A DNA stretch of 64,000 bases from Motiliproteus sp965230185 (GTDB lineage Bacteria; Pseudomonadota; Gammaproteobacteria; Pseudomonadales; Balneatricaceae), in the NCBI GenBank assembly GCA_965230185.1, contig OZ245995.1, positions 3,534,001-3,598,000 of the forward strand, written 5' to 3'. This document shows positions 8,902-18,614 of this stretch, in pieces. Position 1 is the first letter of the stretch, and every line of letters starts with the position of its first letter. Position numbers and translations under genes: made by a program. The notes under the pieces are model-generated. The model searched no databases, was not told the DNA's origin, and saw only the letters and a list, made by a program, of their open reading frames with translations.

Positions 8902-9636
8902 TTAGTTTTTATAGCGTTCGAACAGTCCGTACTGCCACTGCCGTACCGCCAGCACCACCGTGGTACCCCGGCGTTCCTCAAAACTAAGCTGAGCATCATC
9001 GGTATTCAGCTCCTCGAACTCCCGCGCCAGTTGCTCCATCTTGCGCTGAAAGACCGCATTGGAACTGTCCGCCAGCATACCGTTGATCACCATCAGTCGC
9101 TCATGCTTCTTATCGAAGCGGGAACTGAAGAATTCCGCCTCCAGCTTGTCCTGAAAAAAGCGCTGAATCGGACCGTTATCCAGCCATTTGAAATTGGGAG
9201 CTACCCGCAGACGAATACGATTGCGCGGTTGCAGTTCGATCAGCCGCAGCCGGTCAAGACGGGCCAGATACTGAATGCAGCGAGTTTCGGGAATACTGAA
9301 ATAGCCCAGAATCTGTGTCAGCGTCCAGCGGTTGAGGACGCAGACGGTAATCAGCAGCAGCTCGATATCTCCGGCAATCTCTTTCTCCTGCTCAACGGTC
9401 AGGCTGCTGAGCCGGGAACGGGACTGCTCAGACATCTGCTGTACCAGGTCACTGAATTCCAGCCCGATCAGCTGACAGACCTGCTCCAGTCGCTGCAGCG
9501 AAAAGCTCTTCTCCGAAAACAACCGCTTTACGCTGGCCTCCGACAGCTGCAGATGAGCCGCGACATCCGCGTAGGTTGTCCCCTTCGCCTTCAGCGCCAT
9601 TTTCAGGGTATTAATCAGTTGGGTAGTCTGGGACAT
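8902..9636 (-). CDS. XRE-family transcriptional regulator
   Basis: Protein of 244 residues. Residues 8-60 form a Cro/CI-type helix-turn-helix (TYADVAAHLQLSEASVKRLF). The rest (about 75-240) is a larger domain with a winged-helix-like stretch (LTQILGYFSIPETRCIQYLA) and no known ligand-binding family that I can name. The start is supported by GGAGG five bases before ATG 9636. It is transcribed away from the aas-type fusion gene with 187 bases between, so it may control that gene or itself from the shared promoter region; this is inferred from position only. Confidence 0.82.
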   Translation of the reverse strand: MSQTTQLINTLKMALKAKGTTYADVAAHLQLSEASVKRLFSEKSFSLQRLEQVCQLIGLEFSDLVQQMSEQSRSRLSSLTVEQEKEIAGDIELLLITVCVLNRWTLTQILGYFSIPETRCIQYLARLDRLRLIELQPRNRIRLRVAPNFKWLDNGPIQRFFQDKLEAEFFSSRFDKKHERLMVINGMLADSSNAVFQRKMEQLAREFEELNTDDAQLSFEERRGTTVVLAVRQWQYGLFERYKN

Positions 9637-9697
9637 GGCCGCCTCCCTGGCAATTAACGGAAGAGTATTTTCAGTTGTATCGTCATCACCGACAAAA

Positions 9698-9716
9698 GGT
9701 ATAGGATATCGATACC
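9698..9716. promoter_or_regulatory. Interrupted palindrome in the XRE/aas promoter region, possible operator
   Basis: GGTAT and ATACC arms flank a nine-base centre that includes GATATC. The element sits between the divergent XRE regulator and acyltransferase fusion genes, where an operator would be expected. The arms are only five bases, so chance cannot be excluded. Confidence 0.25.
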
Positions 9717-9823
9717 AGAAGCGACCGGGAATGCTACTTTGAATTCAATAGTCGCTGAATAAAGGACTTCTGGTCAGGATAAGCCCTGCATATCCCTGAC
9801 ACTAACCCGCTCGGAGCAAAGCT

Positions 9824-12800
9824 ATGGATAAACTACTCCGCATCACCGGATTTATCCCCTTTATCCTCATCGTTTTTATCAATGCCTATGTGGACCTGGG
9901 TCACAAGATACTGATTCAGAACACCATCTTCCGGGTCTATGACGGCCAGCTCCAGATCCTGCTGACCGCTGTCGTCAACGCGCTGATACTGCTGCCCTTT
10001 ATTTTCCTGTTCAGCCCCGCCGGCTTTCTCTCTGATCGCTACAGCAAACCCGGGGTCATCAGAGCCAGTGCCCTGGCGGCAGTAGTACTGACACTGCTGA
10101 TTACCGGCTGCTACTACCAGGGCTGGTTCAGCATCGCTTTTGCTATGACCTTTATGCTGGCGGTTCAGAGCGCTTTCTATTCGCCGGCCAAGTTCGGTTT
10201 TATCCGTGAGCTGGTGGGCAATGAACGGCTGGCCGGCGCCAACGCTGCGGTACAGGCGGTTACTATCGTCGCGATCCTGCTGGGCGTATTTCTGTTCTCG
10301 CTGCTGTTCGAACAACTGCTCAGCGGAACCGTCGTCACCAGTGAGCAGCAACTACTGCAGGAGATCGCACCACTGGGCTGGCTGCTGACCGGGTTATCGC
10401 TGCTGGAGCTGTTGCTGGCCCATCGCCTCTGTAAAACTACAGATTCTCAGGCCGGAACCGCGCCCGAGCCCGTCACCACAGGCCATTCAGAAGGCCTGAA
10501 AACAGGCTTCAACTGGAGTGATTACCTGCGCGGTGCCACCCTTCGAAGTAACCTGGCAACTCTCGGGCAGAACCGGGCGATCTGGTTGTCGATCGTGGGG
10601 TTGTCAATATTCTGGGGCATCGCCCAGGTGGTGCTGGCCGCTTTTCCCAGTTGGGCGGAACAGGCGCTGGGGATTCGCAGCGCAGTCACTGTCCAGGGTC
10701 TGCTGGCCTGCTCCGGAATCGGGGTCGTTGCCGGTTCGGTGCTGGCCGGCAAGGCCTCCCGCCGCCATATCGAAACCGGCCTGATCCCGTTGGGCGCCAT
10801 CGGCGTAGTACTGGCGCTGGCACTGATACCACAGCTGCAGGCAACCACAGCCATTGCCGCCGCCTTTATCGGTCTGGGCCTGTGCGGCGGTCTGTTTATC
10901 GTTCCCCTCAACGCACTGATTCAGTTTCACGCCCCCGGCGGCCAGCTGGGCACCGTTCTGGCCGGCAACAACTGGGTCCAGAACCTGGTGATGTTCGGCT
11001 TCCTGTCCCTGACCCTGTTCTTCGCCTGGTCCGGTCTCGACAGCCTGGGGCTGTTCCACCTGCTGACCCTGACAGCCCTGGGCGGCGCTGCCTACACCAT
11101 CTGGCGACTACCGCAGTCGCTGGTACGGCTGCTGGTCAGTTATCTGTTCGCCGGCCGCTACCGGATACAGGTACTGGGCTTTAATAACCTGCCGGCACAG
11201 GGCGCGGTGCTGATGCTGGGCAATCATATCAGCTGGCTGGACTGGGCGATGATCCAGATCGCCAGTCCCCGACCGGTCCGCTTCGTGATGCAGCGGGAGA
11301 TCTATCAGCGCTGGTACCTGAAGTGGCTGATGGATCTGTTCGGGGTGGTGCCGATCGCCGGCGGCAACAGCAAGGCCTCACTGGAGCAGATTAATCAGCT
11401 GCTGAAAGCCGGTGAAGTGGTCTGCCTGTTTCCGGAAGGCGCCATCAGCCGTAACGGCCAGCTCGGTGAATTCAAGCGCGGCTACGAACGTTGTATCGAA
11501 GAGGTAAACGGCGTGATCCTGCCGTTCTATCTGCGCGGTCTCTGGGGCAGCCGTTTTTCCCGCTCCGGCGAGCGCCTCCAGCAATTGCGTAACAGCGGCC
11601 TGCGCCGGGACATTATCGTCGCCTTCGGCGAACCACTGAACCTTAACACCCCGGCGCCAGAGCTGAAACAACGGGTATTCGAGCTGTCGATCAATGCCTG
11701 GCAGGCTCACTCCGAATCCCTGGACAATCTGCCGCGAGCCTGGATGGAGACCGTCAGTGACTGCGGAAAACGCCTCTGTGTGGCCGATGCCAACGGAGCA
11801 ATGTCACTGAACGGTTACCGGGCGCTGACCGGCGCCATCACCTTCTCCCGGTTGATTCGCAGGCACAGCCAGCAACCCTGTGTCGGCCTGCTGCTGCCCA
11901 CCAGCAGCGCTGGCCTGATCGCCACTATGGCGACATTGATCGCCGGCAGGACTCTGGTAAACCTGAATTACACCGCCAGCCTTTCAGCGCTGCAGTCCGC
12001 CGTGCAGAAAGCAGAGGTCCGGACAGTGTTCACCTCAAAGCGATTTCTGAAGCGGCTGCAACAACGTGGAGTCGATCTGACGCCGCTGCTGGACAACCTG
12101 CAGGTGCATTATCTGGAGGATATGGCGGAGCAGATCAGTCCGCTTCGCAAGGTACTGACTCTGGCAGCGGTACGGTTGCTGCCCCCTGCGCTGCTCTATC
12201 GTATTTTTGCCACAGCACCGAAACCGAAGCAGCCCGCAGCCATTCTGTTTTCCAGCGGCAGCGAGGGAACTCCCAAGGGGGTGATGCTCAGTCATCAGAA
12301 TATCATGGCCAATATCCGTCAGGTTTCCGATGTGCTTGATACCCGCGATGAAGACCGGATTATGGCGACCCTGCCGCTGTTCCACGCTTTTGGCCTGACC
12401 GTCACCGGCCTGATGCCGCTGCTCGAAGGTATTCCGGCGATCTGTCACCCCGATCCCACCGATGTGCTGAATATCGCCAGGGGCATAGCCCGCCATCGTG
12501 CCACCGTGTTCTGCGGCACTTCAACTTTCCTGCGGCTGTTTAACCGCAATCCGAAAGTTCACCCGCTGATGCTGGAGTCACTGCGTGTTGTGGTGGCCGG
12601 CGCCGAGCGTCTCAGTCCGGAAGTCAGAGAGGCCTTCCAGCTGAAGTTTCACAAGCCGATCTACGAGGGCTACGGCACCACCGAAACCACACCAGTGGCC
12701 AGCGTTAACATTCCCGATCGCATTGACGAGCGCGACTGGCGGGTTCAGCAGGGCAACAGAGTCGGCACGGTTGGCCTGCCGCTGCCCGGTAGCAGCTTCC

Positions 12801-13366
12801 GTATCGTCGACCCCGACACTCTGGAAACTCTGCCCTGTGGCGAAGACGGCCTGATCCTGATCGGCGGCACCCAGGTAATGATGGGATATCTGGACGACCC
12901 GCAGAAAACCGCCGGGGTAATTGTCGAGCTGGATGGGCAGCGCTGGTACAGCAGTGGCGACAAGGGCCACCTGGACCGGGACGGTTTCCTGACCATCGTC
13001 GACCGCTACTCCCGCTTCGCTAAGATTGGTGGCGAGATGATCAGCCTCGGCGCCGTTGAAGCCGGCATCGCGCCGCTGCTGAAGGAATCTGTCGAGATAC
13101 TGGCCACCGCCCTGCCTGACGGAAAAAAAGGAGAGCGGATCGCACTGCTCTACAGTGGCGATTGTAGTGAGCCGGAGCTGAGCGAGCTGCTGAAAGCAGC
13201 CCCGCTGCATCCGCTGATGAGGCCCTCTCTGCTGATTGCGGTGGAGGCGATCCCCAGACTGGGCAGTGGTAAGAGTGATTTCCGGGCAGCCCGCGAGCTG
13301 GCCCTCAGATACCTCGATGAACAACTGAAATCCCCGGTAATTGGCGGGGGTAAGCAAACGGCCTGA
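9824..13366 (+). CDS. aas: LplT-PlsC-acyl-ACP synthetase fusion (lysophospholipid reacylation)
   Basis: Protein of 1180 residues joining three activities that are two genes in E. coli (lplT and aas). Residues 1-430 are a 12-helix MFS transporter of the LplT type that would flip lysophospholipid inward. Residues about 445-640 are a PlsC-type acyltransferase with the HX4D motif NHISWLDW (His near 467) and FPEGAISRNG. Residues about 660-1170 are an adenylate-forming acyl-ACP synthetase with the P-loop-like ILFSSGSEGTPKGVM (near 806), YEGYGTTETTP and SSGDKGHLDRDG. Together they take up 2-acyl-lysophosphatidylethanolamine and reacylate it. GGAG lies eight bases before the ATG. No other gene follows in the operon. 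Confidence 0.92.
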   Translation: MDKLLRITGFIPFILIVFINAYVDLGHKILIQNTIFRVYDGQLQILLTAVVNALILLPFIFLFSPAGFLSDRYSKPGVIRASALAAVVLTLLITGCYYQGWFSIAFAMTFMLAVQSAFYSPAKFGFIRELVGNERLAGANAAVQAVTIVAILLGVFLFSLLFEQLLSGTVVTSEQQLLQEIAPLGWLLTGLSLLELLLAHRLCKTTDSQAGTAPEPVTTGHSEGLKTGFNWSDYLRGATLRSNLATLGQNRAIWLSIVGLSIFWGIAQVVLAAFPSWAEQALGIRSAVTVQGLLACSGIGVVAGSVLAGKASRRHIETGLIPLGAIGVVLALALIPQLQATTAIAAAFIGLGLCGGLFIVPLNALIQFHAPGGQLGTVLAGNNWVQNLVMFGFLSLTLFFAWSGLDSLGLFHLLTLTALGGAAYTIWRLPQSLVRLLVSYLFAGRYRIQVLGFNNLPAQGAVLMLGNHISWLDWAMIQIASPRPVRFVMQREIYQRWYLKWLMDLFGVVPIAGGNSKASLEQINQLLKAGEVVCLFPEGAISRNGQLGEFKRGYERCIEEVNGVILPFYLRGLWGSRFSRSGERLQQLRNSGLRRDIIVAFGEPLNLNTPAPELKQRVFELSINAWQAHSESLDNLPRAWMETVSDCGKRLCVADANGAMSLNGYRALTGAITFSRLIRRHSQQPCVGLLLPTSSAGLIATMATLIAGRTLVNLNYTASLSALQSAVQKAEVRTVFTSKRFLKRLQQRGVDLTPLLDNLQVHYLEDMAEQISPLRKVLTLAAVRLLPPALLYRIFATAPKPKQPAAILFSSGSEGTPKGVMLSHQNIMANIRQVSDVLDTRDEDRIMATLPLFHAFGLTVTGLMPLLEGIPAICHPDPTDVLNIARGIARHRATVFCGTSTFLRLFNRNPKVHPLMLESLRVVVAGAERLSPEVREAFQLKFHKPIYEGYGTTETTPVASVNIPDRIDERDWRVQQGNRVGTVGLPLPGSSFRIVDPDTLETLPCGEDGLILIGGTQVMMGYLDDPQKTAGVIVELDGQRWYSSGDKGHLDRDGFLTIVDRYSRFAKIGGEMISLGAVEAGIAPLLKESVEILATALPDGKKGERIALLYSGDCSEPELSELLKAAPLHPLMRPSLLIAVEAIPRLGSGKSDFRAARELALRYLDEQLKSPVIGGGKQTA

Positions 13367-13404
13367 CTAAACTGCCGAATCAGATCGCTGTAATACCGCG
13401 GTAA

Positions 13405-13422
13405 GGCCACCTTCGGGTGGCC
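13405..13422 (+). terminator. Hairpin after the aas-type gene
   Basis: A seven-bp perfect stem GGCCACC/GGTGGCC with a TTCG tetraloop lies 39 bases past the stop codon. There is no clean T-tract, so its efficiency is uncertain. The remaining 230 bases to the EamA stop hold nothing I can identify. Confidence 0.5.
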
Positions 13423-13656
13423 GATTGCTGTTCCGGCCCGGTTAATAACACCCGGGAACAGGCAGACCTCAGAGCGGGCTCTCCCGGATCGATTCTCGGA
13501 GAGGCTGCAACAGCGGTAATCAACAACTCTGATGATCTGTTCACCGAAGAAAGTAATTGTGGGAACGATTGACGAAGCATACCGAAAGCTGACCAACGAC
13601 AGGTAACGCTCCGCCTGACAGCTGGTACCCCGTCAGCACCCTGCCGGCGGGCCTGC

Positions 13657-14538
13657 TCAGACCTGCAACAGCAGAATCAGCACGCTGAGAGCAATCAGCC
13701 CCATCCCCAGATACTCATGCGCGCTCACCCGCTCCCGGAAAAAACGGTGGGTGATCAGCACCACCAGCAGAAACTCCAGTTGCCCCAGCGCTTTTACCCA
13801 GGCGACCGACTGCAGAGTCATGGCGGTAAACCAGCCCACCGATCCCAGCGCACTGGTGATTCCAATAAAACTGCCACTGCGCCAGTGGCGAAAAACACCC
13901 GCCAGTGCCCTCGGTTCCCGCAACCACAACCAGACAGTCAGAATCAGCCCCTGCAGCGCCACCATATAACAGAGCGTGACAGCAGCACTGATCAGCGCTG
14001 CAGCCTCAAGAGCCAGGCTGGCTTCCCGTAACCACAAGGAAGTGAAAGCGAAACCCAGACCGGATCCCAGCCCCAGCAGAACCTCCGGCAGAGCAGTAGC
14101 GGAAGCGTTGCGGCCGGGACTCATCAGCCAGACACCGGCAACCCCGACGATCACCACCAGCCAGCCCACCGCCGGTAGCGGCTGGGCGAACAGCAGCGCA
14201 CCGGCAACCGCAGCATAGAGCGCTTCTGTTTTGGCGAAGGTGACACCGACCGCAAAGCTTCGGCACTGGAACAGCCGGATCATCAGGATGGTTGCAATAA
14301 TCTGCGCCAGACTGGCACAACTACCGAACCAGAAAAAACGCATATTAACGGCGGGCAGCGGGTAATCTCCCGGCCCGGTCAGCCAGAACAGATAGAGCAG
14401 CACCGGAGGCAGACCATACAGGTAACGACTCAGGGTAGTGGCCGTGGCGGTCAGCTGGCCCGACAGCTGTTTCTGCGCGGCGGTGCGCAGAGCCTGCATC
14501 AGCACCGCCAGCAGCGTAAAGAGTATCCAGACTTCCAT
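13657..14538 (-). CDS. EamA/DMT-family transporter
   Basis: Integral membrane protein of 293 residues with about ten hydrophobic helices in two five-helix halves, the usual EamA (drug/metabolite transporter) layout. It begins MEVWILFTLLAVLMQALRTA and ends in a hydrophobic helix (LGMGLIALSVLILLLQV). Members export or import varied small metabolites, and the substrate cannot be guessed here. It stands alone, convergent with the aas-type gene and divergent from ppc (about 240 bases). Confidence 0.82.
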   Translation of the reverse strand: MEVWILFTLLAVLMQALRTAAQKQLSGQLTATATTLSRYLYGLPPVLLYLFWLTGPGDYPLPAVNMRFFWFGSCASLAQIIATILMIRLFQCRSFAVGVTFAKTEALYAAVAGALLFAQPLPAVGWLVVIVGVAGVWLMSPGRNASATALPEVLLGLGSGLGFAFTSLWLREASLALEAAALISAAVTLCYMVALQGLILTVWLWLREPRALAGVFRHWRSGSFIGITSALGSVGWFTAMTLQSVAWVKALGQLEFLLVVLITHRFFRERVSAHEYLGMGLIALSVLILLLQV

Positions 14539-14637
14539 AGGGGCCCAGTCTACACGCCGCCTGCTTCAGTTCCCAAAGCCTTTTCAGACAGAGGCCTTCT
14601 CGCTGAGACTGGCTACCGGATCTGCGGCGAACTGGCC

Positions 14638-14666
14638 CTGCCAATGCCTGATCCTGTCCCTATAAT
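14638..14666 (+). promoter_or_regulatory. Predicted sigma-70 promoter of ppc
   Basis: A perfect -10 hexamer TATAAT at 14661-14666 lies 17 bases after CTGCCA (14638-14643, four of six matches to TTGACA). The start would be near 14673, giving a leader of about 107 bases that contains the short hairpin GGCCT-CCTTT-AGGCC (14722-14736) ahead of the ppc start. Confidence 0.5.
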
Positions 14667-14779
14667 CCATATAAATTCAGTGGCATAAGACGATTTCATA
14701 AAACCACAGCGGTTGATTTTGGCCTCCTTTAGGCCGAGACTCAGATGACCCGTCTGACTGATGAGAGTGGTACTGATCT

Positions 14780-17407
14780 ATGGAAGACCTGCAAGCACCA
14801 TTACGCGACAATGTCCGTCTGCTGGGCCAGTTGCTGGGGGAAACCATCCGCCGCGACCAGGGCGACGAATTTCTGGAAAAGGTGGAACTTATCCGCCACC
14901 GTTCGAAAGCAGCCCGTAGCGGCGAGGGCAGCACAGGTGATCTGCTGGAAGCGCTGGAAGCGCTGACCGAAGAGGAGCTGGTACCGATGGCCAGGGCCTT
15001 CAGTCAGTTCCTCAATCTGGCAAACCTGGCCGAAGAGTACCATCGGGTCCGCCGTCGCCGTAGCCTGGTGGTCACTAAACCGGACCCCCACGCTCTGGAT
15101 CAGGTGCTGGACCAGACCCTGAAGGCCGGCGTATCTGCCGAAATGCTGGCCGACAAGGCCTCAGAGCTGCAGATCGAGCTGGTGCTGACAGCCCACCCTA
15201 CCGAGGTCAATCGCCGCACTTTTATTCAGAAATATGAAACCATGGCCCAGTGCCTGGCGGAGATGGACAGGGTTCACCCGCTCAGTACCACCGGTATCAA
15301 CCTCAAAGATCGGCTGCAGCAGCTGGTCAGTGAAGCCTGGTACACTCAGGAGATTCGTGAGCAGCGCCCCAGCCCGGTAGACGAAGCCAAATGGGGGTTT
15401 GCCGTCATAGAGAATTCGCTGTGGAAGGCGGTCCCCCGTTTCCTGCGCAACTTCGATCGGGAGCTGGAGCGGGTCTCCGGCCGGCGTCTGCCCGCCGATG
15501 CCGCTCCCATTCGCTTCGCCTCCTGGATGGGCGGAGACCGGGACGGTAATCCCAATGTAACCGCCGGCGTCACCGAAGAGGTGCTGATGCTGTCCCGCTG
15601 GATGGCCGCCGATCTGTTTCTCAAGGATGTCGGCCAGTTGCGCCACGAACTGTCGATGACCCGGGCCAGTGACGAATTGCGGTCACTGGTGGGGGACTGT
15701 AAGGAACCCTACCGGGAGCTGCTGCGGAAGGTGCGATCGCGCTTGCAGCGAACCCGCGAATGGACTCAGGCCTGCCTCGACAACGGCTGGACGGAACCGG
15801 GTGACGCCCTGATCTGTGATGAGCAGTTGCGGGAACCGCTGATGGTCTGCGACCGCTCGCTACGGGCCTGCGGGATGGAAGAGATCGCCGATGGCTGTCT
15901 GCGCAATACCCTGCGCCGGCTGGCCTGTTTCGGCCTCAGTCTGGTGCGTCTGGATATTCGCCAGAACGCCGAACGTCACGCCGAAGTGCTGGATGAGCTG
16001 ACCCGTTTCTATGAGCTCGGCAGCTATCTGCAGTGGACAGAAGCGGAAAAGCAGCGCTGGCTGCTGCAGGAACTGGCAGAGAAACGTCCACTGCTGCCGA
16101 ACGACTGGCAACCCGGCGACGACGCCCGGGAGGTGCTGGATACCTGTCGGGTCGTCGCCCGCCAGCAGCCCTCGGCGCTGGGTAGCTACGTGATCTCCAT
16201 GGCCTCCACCCCCTCGGATGTGCTGGCGGTGGCACTGCTGCTGAAAGAAAGCGGCGTGAGTTTCCCGATGCGGATCGTGCCGCTGTTTGAAACTCTGGCC
16301 GATCTCGACAATGCGCCTGAAAGTATTGATGCCTTGCTGGCCATCGACTGGTATCGCAACTACGCCGACGGACGTCAGGAGGTGATGATCGGGTACTCCG
16401 ACTCCTCCAAGGACGCCGGAGCCCTGGCGGCCACCTGGGGTCAGTATCGGGCTCAGGAAGCCCTGACCGGTGTCTGCCGCAATCACGGTGTGGCGCTGAC
16501 CCTGTTCCATGGCCGGGGCGGCACCGTTGGTCGGGGTGGTGGTCCCAGCCACACGGCGATTCTGTCTCAGCCTCCGGGATCGGTGGACGGCAGCCTGCGA
16601 GTCACCGAACAGGGCGAGATGATCCGCTTTAAATTCGGCATGCCGGATATCGCCGTCCGCAATCTGGAGCTCTACGCCAGTTCCGTACTGGAAGCCAGCC
16701 TGGTACCCCCACCAACGCCGGAGCCCCAATGGCGACAGCTGATGGACAGAATGGCGGAACAGGCTCACCGGCGCTATGTCGGCGTGGTGCGGGAAGAAGC
16801 CGACTTTGTCCCCTACTTCCGTGAGATTACGCCGGAGCAGGAACTGGCCAGGTTGCCACTGGGCAGCCGGCCGGCAAAACGCCGTTCCGAAGGTGGCGTA
16901 GAAAGTCTGCGGGCGATTCCCTGGATCTTTGCCTGGACCCAGATCCGGTTGATGCTGCCCGCCTGGCTGGGTAGCGGGCTGGCGCTGGAGCAGGCCATGA
17001 ACTCCGACCAGAAAGCGCTGCTAGAAGAGATGCTGGAACGCTGGCCCTTCTTCCGCGCCTATGTAGACATGCTCGAAATGGTGCTGGCCAAGGCGGAGCC
17101 GGAGATTACCGAATACTATGAGCAGCGGCTGGTCTCCCCTCGCTACCGGGAACTGGGTCGGCTGCTGCGCCAGCATCTGCTGGATGCCCGGGAACTGATC
17201 CCCCGTCTGAAGCAGGCAGACGGGCTGCTGGCGGGCAATGACACCATTCGTCAGTCCATCGAAGTACGCAACCCCTATATCGACCCGCTTCACTACCTGC
17301 AGGCGGAATTGCTGCACCGGGATCGCAACTGTCCCAACCCGGTGGTGGAGCTGGCGTTGATGGTGACCATGACCGGAATTGCCACCGGCATGCGCAACAC
17401 CGGCTGA
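14780..17407 (+). CDS. ppc: Phosphoenolpyruvate carboxylase
   Basis: Protein of 875 residues, about the family length (E. coli 883). It carboxylates PEP with bicarbonate to give oxaloacetate and phosphate, refilling the TCA cycle. The catalytic His is in LTAHPTEVNRRT (His139). The second signature is VMIGYSDSSKDAG, the glycine loop is FHGRGGTVGRGGGP (near 575-590), and the C-terminus ends in the invariant MRNTG. All hallmarks are intact. It stands as a single gene with its own predicted promoter and converges on nfo. Confidence 0.97.
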   Translation: MEDLQAPLRDNVRLLGQLLGETIRRDQGDEFLEKVELIRHRSKAARSGEGSTGDLLEALEALTEEELVPMARAFSQFLNLANLAEEYHRVRRRRSLVVTKPDPHALDQVLDQTLKAGVSAEMLADKASELQIELVLTAHPTEVNRRTFIQKYETMAQCLAEMDRVHPLSTTGINLKDRLQQLVSEAWYTQEIREQRPSPVDEAKWGFAVIENSLWKAVPRFLRNFDRELERVSGRRLPADAAPIRFASWMGGDRDGNPNVTAGVTEEVLMLSRWMAADLFLKDVGQLRHELSMTRASDELRSLVGDCKEPYRELLRKVRSRLQRTREWTQACLDNGWTEPGDALICDEQLREPLMVCDRSLRACGMEEIADGCLRNTLRRLACFGLSLVRLDIRQNAERHAEVLDELTRFYELGSYLQWTEAEKQRWLLQELAEKRPLLPNDWQPGDDAREVLDTCRVVARQQPSALGSYVISMASTPSDVLAVALLLKESGVSFPMRIVPLFETLADLDNAPESIDALLAIDWYRNYADGRQEVMIGYSDSSKDAGALAATWGQYRAQEALTGVCRNHGVALTLFHGRGGTVGRGGGPSHTAILSQPPGSVDGSLRVTEQGEMIRFKFGMPDIAVRNLELYASSVLEASLVPPPTPEPQWRQLMDRMAEQAHRRYVGVVREEADFVPYFREITPEQELARLPLGSRPAKRRSEGGVESLRAIPWIFAWTQIRLMLPAWLGSGLALEQAMNSDQKALLEEMLERWPFFRAYVDMLEMVLAKAEPEITEYYEQRLVSPRYRELGRLLRQHLLDARELIPRLKQADGLLAGNDTIRQSIEVRNPYIDPLHYLQAELLHRDRNCPNPVVELALMVTMTGIATGMRNTG

Positions 17408-17430
17408 GCCCGGCCCCGGACAATAAGGCA

Positions 17431-17456
17431 CGGCCGGTCGCCACCGCAACCGGCCG
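17431..17456. terminator. Hairpin between convergent ppc and nfo
   Basis: An eight-bp perfect stem CGGCCGGT/ACCGGCCG with a ten-base loop occupies the 55-base gap between two convergent stop codons. It has no T-tract on either strand; position suggests a shared transcription end. Confidence 0.4.
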
Positions 17457-17462
17457 GAGCCT

Positions 17463-18362
17463 TCAGTCCGTCTCAGCGTCCGGCAGCAGAAAAGGCAGCT
17501 CTCCTTCAAAGGGCCTACTGAAATGCCGGAGGTTGTAGAGCATTTCAATCTCCTGTGGCCAGATCCTTTCATCGATGGTCTCCAGCACCATGGGAATACC
17601 ATCGAATCGCTCATCATTCATGATAAAACGGAACGCCTCCAGGCCGATAAAACCCCGCCCGAGACTCTGATGCCGGTCGACCCGGGAGGCAAAATCAACT
17701 TTCGCATCATTCAGATGCATCCCCCGCAGATAATTAAATCCGACAACGCGATCAAACTCGTCGAAGGTTTCCCTGCAGGCTTCAGAACCCCGCAGATCAT
17801 AGCCGGCCACGAAGGCGTGGCAGGTGTCCAGACAAACGCCAACCCGGGTTTTATCCTCCACCTGGTCGATGATCTCGGCCAGCTGCTCAAACCGGTAGCC
17901 GAGATTGGAGCCCTGACCGGCGGTATTTTCGATCACCGCAGTCACCCCTTCGGTCTGCTCCAGGGTGATATTGATGGATTCGGCAACCCGTTGCAGACTT
18001 TCCGACTCACAGAGCTGGCGCAGATGGCTGCCGGGATGAAAATTCACCAGACTGAGGCCCAGCCGTTCACAGCGCCGGAACTCCTCCAGAAATGCCCGTC
18101 GGGATCTGGCCAGCGCCTCTGAGTCCGGATGCCCCAGATTGATCAGGTAGGAATCATGAGGAAGAATCTGTTGCGGTGAAAATCCATGCCTGTGGCAGTT
18201 CTCTGCGAAGGCTTCGACCGACGCATCACTCAGTGGCTTCACCTGCCAGCGCCGCTGATTGCCGGTAAACAGCGCAAACGCCCGGGCACCGATGGCGGCG
18301 GCGTTCAAAGGCGCGTTTTCGATTCCCCCGGCGATACTGACGTGGACCCCCACAAACTTCAT
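17463..18362 (-). CDS. nfo: Deoxyribonuclease IV (endonuclease IV)
   Basis: Protein of 299 residues, an AP endonuclease of base excision repair that cuts 5' of abasic sites using three metal ions in a TIM barrel. Metal ligands fall at the E. coli positions: His69 in LPHDSYLINL, His109 in NFHPGSH, the Glu of VIENTAGQG, Asp and His of CLDTCHAF, His of MHLNDAK, Asp and His of RVDRHQSLGRG and Glu of VLETID. It is slightly longer than E. coli Nfo (285). It diverges from the large signalling gene across about 250 bases. Confidence 0.96.
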   Translation of the reverse strand: MKFVGVHVSIAGGIENAPLNAAAIGARAFALFTGNQRRWQVKPLSDASVEAFAENCHRHGFSPQQILPHDSYLINLGHPDSEALARSRRAFLEEFRRCERLGLSLVNFHPGSHLRQLCESESLQRVAESINITLEQTEGVTAVIENTAGQGSNLGYRFEQLAEIIDQVEDKTRVGVCLDTCHAFVAGYDLRGSEACRETFDEFDRVVGFNYLRGMHLNDAKVDFASRVDRHQSLGRGFIGLEAFRFIMNDERFDGIPMVLETIDERIWPQEIEMLYNLRHFSRPFEGELPFLLPDAETD

Positions 18363-18614
18363 CGTTTACTCCTTTGCTGTAAAAGATTTTTCAGCCAGCC
18401 CCCTGCTCCCGTTCAATCCCGTAACAATCAGGCGAAGATCGTCGTCCCGGGGCTCAGCTCAGGTCGGTTTTTTGCGTCAGATCAGTGCACAAAGCCGGAA
18501 GGCTTAACTATAGTGTCCCTGAGGCAGCTGGCACCTTACAAGCGCATTAATTCCGGCGGATGTCGTTAGAACAGAACAGGATGTTACTTCACCACGAGTT
18601 TCAGGAATCGGCGA

